The translations under genes and the position numbers were made by a program. Shown one piece after another: positions 16,610 through 26,229 of a DNA stretch of 64,000 bases. The stretch is from Kibdelosporangium persicum. GTDB taxonomy: Bacteria > Actinomycetota > Actinomycetes > Mycobacteriales > Pseudonocardiaceae. Each line of letters begins with the position of its first letter. Position 1 is the stretch's first letter. The notes under the pieces are model-generated. The model had not been told where the DNA came from and ran no database searches. It saw only the letters and a list, made by a program, of their open reading frames with translations. Where the stretch lies: contig NZ_JAAATY010000021.1 in NCBI RefSeq assembly GCF_013280595.1, positions 97,120 to 161,119 of the forward strand, read 5' to 3'.

Positions 16610-17748
16610 GGGACCAGACCGGCCAGACGGGTGAACGTGTCGGCCCGGGCGGCCCAGGAATGCCGTGCCGCGACGGAACGTCGTTGCCCGGTCACGGCCG
16701 GCGACGCCTCGTCGATCGCGGCTTTCACCACCGCGTCGGCGAATCCCCGCGGGTCGCCGCCGATCTGGATGCCGTCCGTTTCCTCGGCCAAGCGTTTGCT
16801 CGCGGGCAGGTCGGTGCTCACCACGGGCAGTCCCGCCGCGAGGTACTCCAAGGTCTTGAGCGGGATGGACGCCCGGTTGAACGCACTGTCCGCATAGGGC
16901 GTGAGGCCGACGTCGATCCGCGCGAACCACTGCGGCAGTTCCTCGAACGGCACCGCGCCGACATGGTGGACGTTCGGCCGTCGCAGCAAACCGTCCGACC
17001 GGCCGGGTTCCCAGCCGGGCTCACGCGGGCCGACCAGCAACAGGCCGAGACCGGTCTCCGCGACCGCCTCCAGCAACGAGATGTCGATCCGATCGCTCAA
17101 CTGGCCGATCACCCCGGCGATCCTGGCCGGGAACCCGTCCGGCACCGGCCCGGGTTCCACGTCCCCCTGATACGCCCGCGGATCGCACCCGTTGGGGAAG
17201 ACCACGGGATGTGCCCCGAGTTCCTGCCAGCGTTCCGCGAGCTCCGGTCCGACGGCGAGCACCAGATCCGCGCGGACGATGGCCTCCCGCTCCTCGCGCA
17301 GCACGAAATGCGCGTCCTGGTTCATCAGTGACGCCCCGGCGACCCAGTCGTCCGTGCCGTACAACACGTCCACGCAACGATCCCCCCACCTGCCGAGAAG
17401 ATCATGTTGCGTGCACGCGACGAACACGTCCGGCCTGCGCCGGGCCCGGCGCAGCGCCCAGCCGATCTGTGCCCGGACCATCGGCCACGTCAGTGACCTG
17501 ACGCCCGGCCGGGTCCAGCCAGGCGGACCGACCGGAGTGAGGCGGGCGATCCCTAACCGGAGCGGCCGCAGCAGCGGCCGCCACACTGGGCCTGACTCGC
17601 CCCGGAACCGCGCCGGTGTCACCGGGGACACCGGCGGGTCCACCCACAGCACGTCGGCGTGCCGGGTCAGGGCCTCGGCGAGTTGCCGTTCCGAGCCCTT
17701 GACCCCGTCCCACGTCACTCCCGACGCGACGACTACCAGTGGTCTCAT
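16606..17748 (-). CDS. GT4-like glycosyltransferase
   Basis: A 380-residue GT-B glycosyltransferase. PLVVVASGVTWDGVKGSERQLAEALTR opens the acceptor domain; VDVLYGTDDWVAGASLMNQD and VVFPNGCDPRAY mark the domain border, and FARIDVGLTPYADSAFNRASIPLKTLEYLAAGLPVVSTDLP gives the donor-binding motif with the K-x-x-E-Y-L-A-A-G-x-P block characteristic of exosortase- and EPS-linked GT4 enzymes. ATG 17748 overlaps the stop of the large secreted protein gene by ATGA. The coupling to that gene is notable, because the neighbour is exported and this protein is cytoplasmic. Confidence 0.88.
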   Translation of the reverse strand: MRPLVVVASGVTWDGVKGSERQLAEALTRHADVLWVDPPVSPVTPARFRGESGPVWRPLLRPLRLGIARLTPVGPPGWTRPGVRSLTWPMVRAQIGWALRRARRRPDVFVACTQHDLLGRWGDRCVDVLYGTDDWVAGASLMNQDAHFVLREEREAIVRADLVLAVGPELAERWQELGAHPVVFPNGCDPRAYQGDVEPGPVPDGFPARIAGVIGQLSDRIDISLLEAVAETGLGLLLVGPREPGWEPGRSDGLLRRPNVHHVGAVPFEELPQWFARIDVGLTPYADSAFNRASIPLKTLEYLAAGLPVVSTDLPASKRLAEETDGIQIGGDPRGFADAVVKAAIDEASPAVTGQRRSVAARHSWAARADTFTRLAGLVP

Positions 17749-20700
17749 GGTGTGAAGATCACGTCCACCCAGTAGTTGCCGCCCTGGAACGTCGACGTCG
17801 GGAAGCCCGGCCCGACCTTGTAGACGCCGTTGGCGTTGCCCGGCCCGGACAGTGGTGCGCTCAGCGGGTTGCTGGTCACCGCGGTCCGGTTGAAGTACCC
17901 GTTGTCCGCCGCGTACCGGCCGTTCGGCGCGGTGTACGAGGCGATGTAGGTCTGGTTGGCCTGGACAGGCACCGGTGTGGCGAACATCAGCGTCTGCCAG
18001 CCCGTTGCCGTCTCGTTGACGAACGTACCCGTGGCGAGTTGCTCGCCGCCGGCCGTCCACAGTGAACCGGTGTGCGTGCCGGTGTTGCCCGTTCCCTTGT
18101 AGAACTTCACGCCGGTGACGAAGCCGTTCGCCGAGGTGGTGAACCTGACACCGAGCTCGTAGTTGCCTGAGTCGTTGGCTGCCGTGACCGTCGGAACGGT
18201 CGCGTCGCTGAACAGGCCGCACGGGCATGTCTGCGTGAGTGTCGTGGTGAACGACCATGTCGTGGCGTTCGTCATGATGTTGCCGTTCACGTCAGCGATC
18301 TTGACGCTGCCCGTGTACGTCGCACCGGCCGTCAGGCGTGCCGCCGGGGTCCAGGAAACCGTCATCTGGTCCGCGGACAACAAAAGCGTGCCGTTCAGTT
18401 TGGCACCACCGGAGTCGGCCACCGTGAACTGTGCGGTCGACAGGTCCACCGGCTCGCTGAACGTGGCACTGAGCGGAGCTGTCAACGACACACCCGCGCC
18501 TGCGTTCGGCGGGTTCGTGCTGGTGACGGACGGTGGCGTGCTGTCGCCGTTGGCACCGGCCTGCCAGATCACGTCGACCCAGTAGTTGGTGTTGCCGTAC
18601 GAGTTCGTCGGGAACCCTCCGCCGGTCCCGTATCGGTACACACCGTTGCTGCCGTCGACACCGCTCGGCAACGCGTGCATCGGGCCGTAGTCGGCGCCCA
18701 CGCCGTTGAAGAACCCGTTTGTACCGGAGTAACGGCCATTGGGCGCGTAGTAGGAGACGACATACGTCGTTCCGGATTGGACACTCACCGGCGAGCTGAA
18801 CAGCAGCGTCTGCCAGCCGCCGCCCGACTCGTTGGTGAACGTGCCGGTGGCCACTCGATCGCCGTCTCTTGTCCACAGTGAACCAGTGTGCGTCCCGGTG
18901 TTGCCGGGTCCCTTGTAGAAGCGGACGCCGTGCACGGTCCCCCGGCTGTCGAACCGGACCTTGACGCCCAGTTCCACCGCGGCTGGATCGTTCACCGCGG
19001 CGACCGCCGGGGTGGCGAAGTCGTCCCAGATCGTGCACGGACATGTCGCCGGACGCGGGTTTCCTGTCGTGAACGACCAGGTGTACGGCGGATTCGCGAT
19101 CGAGTTACCCGCGTTGTCGGTCGCACGGACCTGCGCGGTGTACGTCGTCCCGGCCACCAGCTGTTGGCTTGGTGTGAACGTTGCCGTCTTGCCGTCGCCG
19201 GACAGGGCGTACGTGCCGGACACCATCCCGTTTGGACCACTCAAGGCGAACTGCAGCGACGCCGGGGCGATCGGCTCGTCGAAACTGATCGTCGGTTTCG
19301 CGTTCAGCGCCACGCTACCGCCGTTGGTGACCGGGTTGGTCGACGCCACCAGGGGTGCACGGGTGTCCGGCCCGGGGTCGTAGCCGTAGACGACGTCGAC
19401 CCAGTAGTTCGCGTTCTGGTAGCTGCGGTTCGGGAAGCCGGACGCGCCGACCTTGAACACACCGTTCGGGTTCGTGGCCGTGCCTTGCGGAGCCGTCAAC
19501 GGTTCCAGGCCGGTCGCCGAGTTCGTGAAGTAGTTCGCGTCGGCCGCGTAATGACCCGTGCTGGTGTGGTACGAGGCGATGTACGTGGTGTTGGCGGTGA
19601 TCGGCACCGACTCCGGGAAGGTCAGCGTCTGCCAGCCCAGCGCCGTCTCGTTGAGGAACGTACCGGTCGCCATCAGCGTGCCGTCGGTCCTCCACAGTGA
19701 CCCGGTGTGGGTGCCGGTGTTGCCGGTCCCCTTGAAGAACCGGACACCGCGGACGTAACCGTCGGACGACGCCTGGAACTTCACACCGAGTTCGAGCGCG
19801 GCCCCGTCACCGGAGTCGGGTGTCGCGGGCACCGCGTTGTCCGGCCAGATACTGCACGGACAGGAGCGCGGGTTCACCGTGACCGACTGGGTGAACTCGC
19901 CGGACAGGTTCGCCGAGTCGTCGACAGCACGGACCTTGAGCGTGGCCGGACCGGACTTCGACGGCGTGTACGTGTAGTTCCATGTGGACGCTCCGGCCTG
20001 CCAGTTCGCCGCGTGCCAGGACGTTCCGTCCACCGAGACCTCGACTCCGGCGGGCTTGCCACCGACGTCGAGGACCGTGCCGGAGAACGTGTACCCGGAA
20101 CCGACAACCGGCGACGGAGTCGTTCCAATGGTGACTGTGGGCGCGATCGTGTCCGTTGTCATCGTCGCCGGCGTGATGTCACGCGGTGTCCTCGGCTGGA
20201 CGTCGTCCATGTCCGCCAGGAGGTTCGCCGTCGCCTGCTGAATCCGCGGATCGGCCGTGTCGCCGTGGTTGCGGATGTGCTTGTTGTCCAGGCCCCACGA
20301 CCACTGCACGGAGCCGGCGGCGAAGACGAGCGCGCCACTGGGCTGGTGTTTGTAGAGCGTCAGCGCGTGCGTCTTCGTTCCGGGGGCGTAGACGTCACCC
20401 TCGTTCTGCAGAACGTAGTTCCCGTCCGACATCTCCACGGTGGTACGAGACAGCTGCGCCACACCCGGAGGCTGGAAGCTGTTCTCCTCAACGGTGTCCC
20501 ACTCGTACCCGAGCGTGCCGGGCTTGAAGACGTACGCCTCGGTCAGCTGGGTGCCCATGGTCGGGGTGTTGCGCCACAGCCGCTGCTGCCGGTTGCCCGG
20601 CGGGACGACCAACTGGTCCCAGCGCTCGCCGTTGACCGTGAAAATCTGGCCCAGCAGCGCGTTCTCCGGCCTGTTGCCGTCCTTCGGCGGGCTCTTGCGG

Positions 20701-21839
20701 CCGTCCCGCCAGGTCCCGGTCCACTCGGTCGGGTGCGGGTCGACCTGGCCGGGCTTGGTCTCCTTGTAGCAGACCAGGGTCCGCCAGTCGGTCGCCGGAC
20801 CGGCCTGGCTCGGTTCCCAGCGGGTCTTCCAGAAGATCTCGTTGCCGGTCATGAAGGCCATGTTCACGCCGGCGTCCCTGGCGTCCTCCACGGCCGCGCG
20901 CTGTTCGTTCGACCAGTACTCGTCGTGCCCGACCGGCATGTAGACCTTGTGGTTCCTCAGCAGGTGCCCGCGACGCGACATGTCCACGTTGGTGGTGTAA
21001 CTGACGTCGTAGCCGTTCTTCTCCAGCCAGCGCAGCATCGGGTACTCGGCGTTGAAGAAGAAGTTCTCCTGCTCGCCACCGATGATCGGCCGGTTGTAGC
21101 TGACCTTGTACGCCGAGCCGCCGTTGCCCTGCGCGGTCCCGGTGTAGAAGCTGTTGCCCCTGAGGGTCCCGGTCTGCGGATCGCGGTTGCCGAACGTGTT
21201 GTACGCCTGCCAGGTGGCGTCGGCGGTCTGGAAGAGGATGTCCGAGTGACTGGCGTCGTCGCGCACGATGAAAACGATGTCGCTCTCTCCGATGACACCA
21301 TTTCCGTAGTCACGTCTGAGCACGGTGTAGTAAATTCCGGAAACCGATTCGGCCGGCACGGTCCACGTCATCGAGGTGGACCAGTTCCCGCAGTCCACAA
21401 TTCCGGTGTCCTGCGCGGCGGTCGCCGGATTGTCCTCGAAGCAGTCCGGCTGGACGACCGAATTCTCCACCTGCTGGTTGTCCACGATCTTGCGGGCACC
21501 GGCACCGCCGTAGTACCCCAGCCGGTAAATGTCGAACCAGAACCGCGGCGCATCGGTCCTGACCTTGAAACCGACCGTCTCACCGGGCAGGTAGCTGATG
21601 TTGTCGGTGAAGCCCGCGATGGTGTCGTCGATCGCGCTGATCATCCAGTTGTCGCCGGTGTTCGGCGCCAGGGTGTTCTCGCAGGCCACCGGGTTCGCGG
21701 GCAGGGCACACGGCGGCGCGGGGGTCTCGGCGGCACCGGCGCCGGGCAGCACGCCGAGCACCGTCACGTTGGCCGCGAGCACCGCGGCACCGGCGAAGTG
21801 AGCAATTTTTCGTCGCGATCGTCTGAATACCGAACGCAT
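17745..21839 (-). CDS. Large secreted protein: DMF-like domain, Ig folds, three DUF4082 modules
   Basis: A 1364-residue exported protein. Residues 1-36 are a signal peptide (basic start, hydrophobic core, AGAA). Residues about 65-545 match the family named after the large subunit of N,N-dimethylformamidase, with VGHDEYWS at 303-310 and MTGNEIFWKTRWE at 330-342 as landmarks. An Ig-like domain follows (565-656), then three DUF4082 domains starting at CPC motifs (660-816, 933-1090, 1205-1360), separated by two Big_5-like domains (827-926 and 1101-1199). The repeating unit is about 272 residues. Start ATG 21839 has GGAAGG upstream. The domain set suggests a surface protein binding or processing the polymer; DUF4082 is expected to be a carbohydrate-binding fold. 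Activity of the first domain is unknown, and it need not be an amidase. Confidence 0.85.
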   Translation of the reverse strand: MRSVFRRSRRKIAHFAGAAVLAANVTVLGVLPGAGAAETPAPPCALPANPVACENTLAPNTGDNWMISAIDDTIAGFTDNISYLPGETVGFKVRTDAPRFWFDIYRLGYYGGAGARKIVDNQQVENSVVQPDCFEDNPATAAQDTGIVDCGNWSTSMTWTVPAESVSGIYYTVLRRDYGNGVIGESDIVFIVRDDASHSDILFQTADATWQAYNTFGNRDPQTGTLRGNSFYTGTAQGNGGSAYKVSYNRPIIGGEQENFFFNAEYPMLRWLEKNGYDVSYTTNVDMSRRGHLLRNHKVYMPVGHDEYWSNEQRAAVEDARDAGVNMAFMTGNEIFWKTRWEPSQAGPATDWRTLVCYKETKPGQVDPHPTEWTGTWRDGRKSPPKDGNRPENALLGQIFTVNGERWDQLVVPPGNRQQRLWRNTPTMGTQLTEAYVFKPGTLGYEWDTVEENSFQPPGVAQLSRTTVEMSDGNYVLQNEGDVYAPGTKTHALTLYKHQPSGALVFAAGSVQWSWGLDNKHIRNHGDTADPRIQQATANLLADMDDVQPRTPRDITPATMTTDTIAPTVTIGTTPSPVVGSGYTFSGTVLDVGGKPAGVEVSVDGTSWHAANWQAGASTWNYTYTPSKSGPATLKVRAVDDSANLSGEFTQSVTVNPRSCPCSIWPDNAVPATPDSGDGAALELGVKFQASSDGYVRGVRFFKGTGNTGTHTGSLWRTDGTLMATGTFLNETALGWQTLTFPESVPITANTTYIASYHTSTGHYAADANYFTNSATGLEPLTAPQGTATNPNGVFKVGASGFPNRSYQNANYWVDVVYGYDPGPDTRAPLVASTNPVTNGGSVALNAKPTISFDEPIAPASLQFALSGPNGMVSGTYALSGDGKTATFTPSQQLVAGTTYTAQVRATDNAGNSIANPPYTWSFTTGNPRPATCPCTIWDDFATPAVAAVNDPAAVELGVKVRFDSRGTVHGVRFYKGPGNTGTHTGSLWTRDGDRVATGTFTNESGGGWQTLLFSSPVSVQSGTTYVVSYYAPNGRYSGTNGFFNGVGADYGPMHALPSGVDGSNGVYRYGTGGGFPTNSYGNTNYWVDVIWQAGANGDSTPPSVTSTNPPNAGAGVSLTAPLSATFSEPVDLSTAQFTVADSGGAKLNGTLLLSADQMTVSWTPAARLTAGATYTGSVKIADVNGNIMTNATTWSFTTTLTQTCPCGLFSDATVPTVTAANDSGNYELGVRFTTSANGFVTGVKFYKGTGNTGTHTGSLWTAGGEQLATGTFVNETATGWQTLMFATPVPVQANQTYIASYTAPNGRYAADNGYFNRTAVTSNPLSAPLSGPGNANGVYKVGPGFPTSTFQGGNYWVDVIFTP

Positions 21840-22031
21840 TGTTCCGCCTTCCAGCCCACACCTCTGCACCCCTGCCATCGCTGGAAAAATCGGCTGCCCG
21901 GCAGGTGACGTTACGACTTTCGGGGGAGACCGCCCGGCAGGGAGGTCAAGATTCCGTCACGCCGCGTTCACAGGAATCTCGTGGATTCACCGAATGGCGA
22001 ACCCACGAGTTTCTTTCCACCGCGGCCGGGG

Positions 22032-22889
22032 TCAGCCACAGCTGACCAGCAGCGGCGTCAGCACCTTGCACGTGGCCGACGCCGAATCGTTGGCACTGTT
22101 GGGATCATTCGGGCTTGACGCCGTTCTCGTCGCCGAGAACTGGTACGGCAGTCCGATGTGGAGCAGTCCGAGCGGGACGGAGAACGTGGCCGTCGCACTC
22201 GCGCCGGGCGCGAGCTCGCCGTACGCGCAGACCGGCACCGAGCCGCCGGTGCACCCGGGGCCCGCGTTCGCCGTCAGGCCGGGCGTGAGCCCGCCCCGGA
22301 CTTCGGCGGAACGCAGCTTGCCGGGCCCCTTGTTGGTGATCCGCACGGCCACGTCGATCTTCGGCACCAGCAGGCTCTGCTTGGTCGTCGCGGTGATCCC
22401 GACCGCGACGTCGGCCTGGGTGAACACGGTCAGCGTCGCGAAGCCGACCGGGAAGATCCCGTAGTTGCGGCCGAACAGCTGGGCCTGCAACGTGTGCGTG
22501 GCGTCGGCCGCGTTCTGCTTGACACGCAGGGTGAACGTGGCGGTCGCCGGCTGGAAGCCGCTCAGCGCCTCGGCGAGCACCGCCTGGTATCCGACCGGTC
22601 CGCTCGGTCCGTCCACAGTGGTGCATGACGCGACACCGGCACCGGCGCAGCCGATCAACTCGGCGTAGTCGGTGAGGTTCGTCGGCGTGCTGAGCACCCG
22701 GATGGTCGGGTTGAGAATGCTGAACGAGTGGATGTTGTGCACGGTTTCGGTGACCGTGAACGTGTCACCCGGTTGCACTTCGTTCGGCGACACGGTCGCC
22801 TCCACCTCGGCGGGTTCGGCGAAGGCCGGTGTCGCCGCACACAGCCCGGCGACCACCGCGAACACGAGCAGAACGGGCCTGATCCTCAT
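22032..22889 (-). CDS. Secreted DUF11/CARDB-like protein
   Basis: A 285-residue exported protein with a signal peptide (MRIRPVLLVFAVVAGLCAATPAFA, cleavage near 24). Two beta-sandwich segments follow: VEATVSPNEVQPGDTFTVTETVHN (about 28-50) and VAVGITATTKQSLLVPKIDVAVRITNKGPGKLRSAEV (about 150-190), the second with the N-K-G-P core of DUF11-like repeats. Six cysteines after the signal peptide (CAGAGVASC, CTGGSVPVC, and CKVLTPLLVSC at the end) suggest disulfides. No enzymatic motif is visible. It starts 13 bases after the sugar transferase stop, and so is likely to be cotranscribed with it. A cell-surface adhesive or polymer-retaining role is inferred from location only. Confidence 0.75.
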   Translation of the reverse strand: MRIRPVLLVFAVVAGLCAATPAFAEPAEVEATVSPNEVQPGDTFTVTETVHNIHSFSILNPTIRVLSTPTNLTDYAELIGCAGAGVASCTTVDGPSGPVGYQAVLAEALSGFQPATATFTLRVKQNAADATHTLQAQLFGRNYGIFPVGFATLTVFTQADVAVGITATTKQSLLVPKIDVAVRITNKGPGKLRSAEVRGGLTPGLTANAGPGCTGGSVPVCAYGELAPGASATATFSVPLGLLHIGLPYQFSATRTASSPNDPNSANDSASATCKVLTPLLVSCG

Positions 22890-22902
22890 CGGTGAGTTCC
22901 CA

Positions 22903-24402
22903 TCAGTAGGCCCCCTGCCCGGTAACCACGGCTCGCACTGTCTTCCACAGGATCACCGCGTCGAGGGTGAGCGACCAGTCCTCCACATACCGCAGGTCCA
23001 GCCGGACCGACTCCTCCCACGGCAGGTCGCTCCGGCCGCTGACCTGCCACAGGCCGGTCATGCCCGGCTTGACCAGCAGCCTGCGCCGCATGTCGGGGCC
23101 GTACTTCTCGGTCTCCTCCGGCAACGGCGGCCGGGGCCCGACCAACGACATCGACCCGGTGAGCACGTTGAACAGTTGCGGCAGCTCGTCCAGTGAGTAC
23201 CGCCGCAGCACCGCGCCGACCCTGGTGACCCTGGGGTCCTTGCGCATCTTGAACAGCGGCCCGGCCCCTTGGTTCGGCAGACCGCCGCGCAGCGCGTGCG
23301 CGTTGCGCACCATCGTCCGGAACTTGATCATCATGAACGTCCGGCCGTCCTTGCCGACCCGGCGCTGCCGGTAGAACACCGCACCCCGGCTGCCGGTCAC
23401 GATCAGCAGGCCGATCAGCAGGATCAGCGGGGAGAACAGGGTGAGCAGCAGGGCGGAGCCGACCCGGTCGACGATCTCCTTGACCAGGCGGCGCGCACCG
23501 CTGAAAACCGGCGCGCTGACGCGTAACAACGGCATGCCGAGCACCGCGCTGACGTGCAACCGCGGTCCGGCCACCTCCATCAGCACCGGCGCGACGACCA
23601 TCTCGGCCTCGCTGCCCTCGAGGTTCCACGCCAGCTCCTGGAGCCTGCGCGGAGTCCAATATGGATCCGAGGCGATCGCGACCACGCGATAACCACCGCG
23701 GCGCACGTGCTCGGCGAGATCCCTCAACCGTCCGACAACGGGAACGCCTTCGAGGTCGGCGTCGGTGTCGCCGCGGCCGTCGAACGTGCAGACGGCTTCC
23801 ACCTTCCACCCGAGGTGTGGCGTCAGCTTCGTCCGCACGATCAGGTCACGCGCCGTTTCGGTGCTTCCCGCGACGAGCACGGGCAGCATGCACCGGCCCT
23901 CCTTGCGGGACTTGTGCAGGAACCGGCGCAGAAGATAGCGCTGGGGGAACGAAACCAGGGCGATCACGGGGATCGCCACGAAGACCCATAACCGGATGTT
24001 GGTGGAGTCGACCGCGAGGCCTCCGAGGGCGAGCACCACCGCCGCGGAGAACAACCCACGGCCGAGCCTGCCGAACTCGTCGGCGCCGTGCCCCAGGACG
24101 TTCGGGCTCCAGGCCCGGTTCATCAGCAGGGAACACAGGACGAGAGCCACGGTGGTCACGCCGAGCACGATCCACAGGTGCCGCCAGTTGTCCGCACCCC
24201 GTGCGCCGAACAGCAAACCCACCACGGTGACTGAGAACACAGTGGCGATGACGTCGCTGAGCACAACCGAACGGCGGTAGCGCGGCTCCCACGCCGCGAT
24301 CGGAGCCTGACCGGGTTCGCCGATCGGCAGCACCGGCCGTGCCCTTTCCGGCGACAGGCGGCCGTGTACGCCATGGCGAGTCGGACTGACTTGCTCACCC
24401 AT
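22903..24402 (-). CDS. Polyprenyl-phosphate sugar-1-phosphate transferase (initiating enzyme, first)
   Basis: A 499-residue WbaP/CpsE-like enzyme that places the first sugar phosphate on the lipid carrier. Four to five N-terminal helices (about 45-160) precede a Rossmann-type domain (VPVLVAGSTETARDL, VPVVGRLRDLAEHV), one further helix near 300, and the catalytic domain: VFYRQRRVGKDGRTFMMIKFRTM, DELPQLFNVLTGSMSLVGPRP and KPGMTGLWQVSGRSDLPWEE, which include the essential Asp-Glu and Arg residues of the family. ATG 24402 has GGGGGA ahead. It leads the long minus-strand unit to 15075. It is a close paralogue of 44838-46310; both end in GQGAY. Confidence 0.92.
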   Translation of the reverse strand: MGEQVSPTRHGVHGRLSPERARPVLPIGEPGQAPIAAWEPRYRRSVVLSDVIATVFSVTVVGLLFGARGADNWRHLWIVLGVTTVALVLCSLLMNRAWSPNVLGHGADEFGRLGRGLFSAAVVLALGGLAVDSTNIRLWVFVAIPVIALVSFPQRYLLRRFLHKSRKEGRCMLPVLVAGSTETARDLIVRTKLTPHLGWKVEAVCTFDGRGDTDADLEGVPVVGRLRDLAEHVRRGGYRVVAIASDPYWTPRRLQELAWNLEGSEAEMVVAPVLMEVAGPRLHVSAVLGMPLLRVSAPVFSGARRLVKEIVDRVGSALLLTLFSPLILLIGLLIVTGSRGAVFYRQRRVGKDGRTFMMIKFRTMVRNAHALRGGLPNQGAGPLFKMRKDPRVTRVGAVLRRYSLDELPQLFNVLTGSMSLVGPRPPLPEETEKYGPDMRRRLLVKPGMTGLWQVSGRSDLPWEESVRLDLRYVEDWSLTLDAVILWKTVRAVVTGQGAY

Positions 24403-24823
24403 CGTCTTGATCCCCCCGGTTATCGGGTTCGGGCAACGGCTTTCCGCACGGATGACCGGTGATCACCCGCCTCGTTCGGCGAAATCATTGGTAGCTAACA
24501 ATCTGGTTGCCGGTGCTGCGGCGCGTCGGCAAACCATCAGTCGCTCGGGTAGTTCCAGCCGTTACGGGCGGCCTTAACCGGTTTTTCGGCGGCGTGGCAC
24601 CACATCCGGTCGGTGAGTTGCCGACTGATCAACGAACCGGCCCGTGGATTCACCCGAACCGGACCGGAAAACGGGCAAATGGTCCTGCCATCCCCGGCAC
24701 GGGGTAGGCCGAACGGGGCCTTGCCTCACCGCGGGTGCCGGGCGGAACACCGCGTGACGTCAGCAAATACGCCCGGCCAGGCGGGTGTCAAGCTGAGAAT
24801 ATTTACCTTTGTCATGTCGGCTG
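24403..24823 (-). other. 421-bp gene-free leader before the initiating transferase
   Basis: No gene seen. On the minus strand a TTGACA (24791-24786) and TATTTG (24769-24764) with a 16-base spacer make a weak promoter candidate, which would give a leader of more than 350 bases. CCCCG-GCA-CGGGG at 24692-24704 is a small hairpin that might end the upstream aminotransferase transcript. A TTAACCGGTT-like motif occurs near 24573. Confidence 0.4.
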
Positions 24824-26173
24824 TTAAGACGAGCGGCCGCGTTCCAACCGGCGCGGAGCGGCGAACCGGCGCAGTGCCGGGGCAACCGGACGGCCGTCGA
24901 GCAAGCCGGTCACGCTCCCGGCCTCCAACGCCTTGCGATAGACAGACAACGCTTCGGCGGCAGCGTCCACTGTGTGCTGTACGTCCGACTCGGTGTGCGC
25001 GGCCGAGATCACGAAGGACTGGCCGAGCACACCACGGCGCAACAACTCCTGGAGGAACAGCGTCCGGAACGCCTGGGACGGGTGGCCTTCCGGGTCCCTG
25101 GTAGTGAAGACGAGGCACGACGGCCTGCCGATCACCGAGACGTGCGCGGCGATCCCGAGGTCGGTGGCGGCGGAATTCACGCCATCAGCGAGAGTTCTGC
25201 CCGCCCGTTCCATTGCCCTAACGGGCTCTTCCGAGGCGTAGGCCTTGACAACGGCCCGGAAAGCCGCCAGCGACATCGATTCAGGGCCGTGTGTGGTGGA
25301 CAGCAGGAAGACCCTCGGCTCACCGGTGCGCAACCCGCCGAGTTCCATCAGCTGCCGCTTGCCCGCCAACGCGGAGATCGGGAAGCCGTTGCCCATCGCC
25401 TTGCCCCAGCAGGACAAGTCCGGCGTCACCCCGTAACACTTCTGCGCACCACCGGCCGACCAGCGGAAACCCGTGATCATCTCGTCGAAGACGAGCACCG
25501 TCCCGTGGTCGTCGCACAGTTTGCGCACCCCTTCGAGGAAACCCGGTGCCGGCTCGGCGAGCGCGGTCGCCGCCTCCAGCACCACCGCGGCGAACTGTCC
25601 ACTGTGCGCGGTCAAGAGGTCGTGCAGGGAATCCAGGTCGTTGTACCGGAATCGGTGAACGCTGTCGACCGTCGACTGTGGTATGCCCGCGTCCATCGGG
25701 GTCGTGCCGATGAACCAGTCGTCCACGGAGTAGAACGGCTGGTCGCAGATCGCGACCAGCTCCCGGCCGGTGGCCGCGCGCGCCAGCCGGACCGCGGCGG
25801 TCGTCGCGTCCGAGCCGTTCTTGGCGAACTTCACCATGTCGGCGCCGGGCACCAGGCTCAGGAAGTCCTCGGCCGCCCGGAGTTCCAGCTCGGTCGGCCG
25901 GGAGAAGCTCAGCCCGTTGGCCAGTTCGTCCCGTACGGCCTCGATGACCGGTTCGTAGGCGTGTCCCAAAGTGACACTGCGCAGGCCCATGCCGTACTCG
26001 ACATAGGAGTTCCCGTCGACGTCCCACACGGTCGCCCCTTTGCCCCTTGTCAGGACGGGAGCCATGCCCTCCGGGTACTGGTCGGCACCGCGCGCATAGG
26101 TGTGCGCACCGCCGGGCACCAGTTCGTGCAGACGTTGTTGCAGCTCGGTGGACCTGCGGAAATCTCCGTTCAC
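24824..26173 (-). CDS. Class III PLP aminotransferase (GSA aminomutase-like)
   Basis: A 449-residue fold-type I enzyme. HTYARGADQYPEGMAP and GATVWDVDGNSYVEYGMGLRSVTLGH near the start, KNGSDATTAAVRLARA (PLP phosphate site, about 118-133), VLVFDEMITGFR (Asp230 contacts the pyridine nitrogen) and SCWGKAMGNGFP with the Schiff-base Lys258 are diagnostic. The likeness is to glutamate-1-semialdehyde aminomutases, but location in a polysaccharide locus suggests an aminotransferase or aminomutase acting on a sugar or acyl precursor. GTG 26173 has GGAGG eight bases upstream. It is divergent from the GT26 gene with only 56 bases between starts. A housekeeping haem role is less likely without other haem genes nearby. 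Confidence 0.88.
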   Translation of the reverse strand: MNGDFRRSTELQQRLHELVPGGAHTYARGADQYPEGMAPVLTRGKGATVWDVDGNSYVEYGMGLRSVTLGHAYEPVIEAVRDELANGLSFSRPTELELRAAEDFLSLVPGADMVKFAKNGSDATTAAVRLARAATGRELVAICDQPFYSVDDWFIGTTPMDAGIPQSTVDSVHRFRYNDLDSLHDLLTAHSGQFAAVVLEAATALAEPAPGFLEGVRKLCDDHGTVLVFDEMITGFRWSAGGAQKCYGVTPDLSCWGKAMGNGFPISALAGKRQLMELGGLRTGEPRVFLLSTTHGPESMSLAAFRAVVKAYASEEPVRAMERAGRTLADGVNSAATDLGIAAHVSVIGRPSCLVFTTRDPEGHPSQAFRTLFLQELLRRGVLGQSFVISAAHTESDVQHTVDAAAEALSVYRKALEAGSVTGLLDGRPVAPALRRFAAPRRLERGRSS

Positions 26174-26229
26174 GTGCACAACCTCCCACACTTCGTAGCC
26201 GCGCTGACACGGAGCGGTACCCTGCGCCG

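Noticed and set aside
19707..21908. 733-codon plus-strand frame opposite the large secreted protein
   Set aside because: The minus strand carries a signal peptide and several known domains, while this frame gives only V/R/G-rich sequence.
24692..24704. Riboswitch in the leader of the initiating transferase
   Set aside because: Only one small hairpin is visible and no conserved aptamer motif could be identified.
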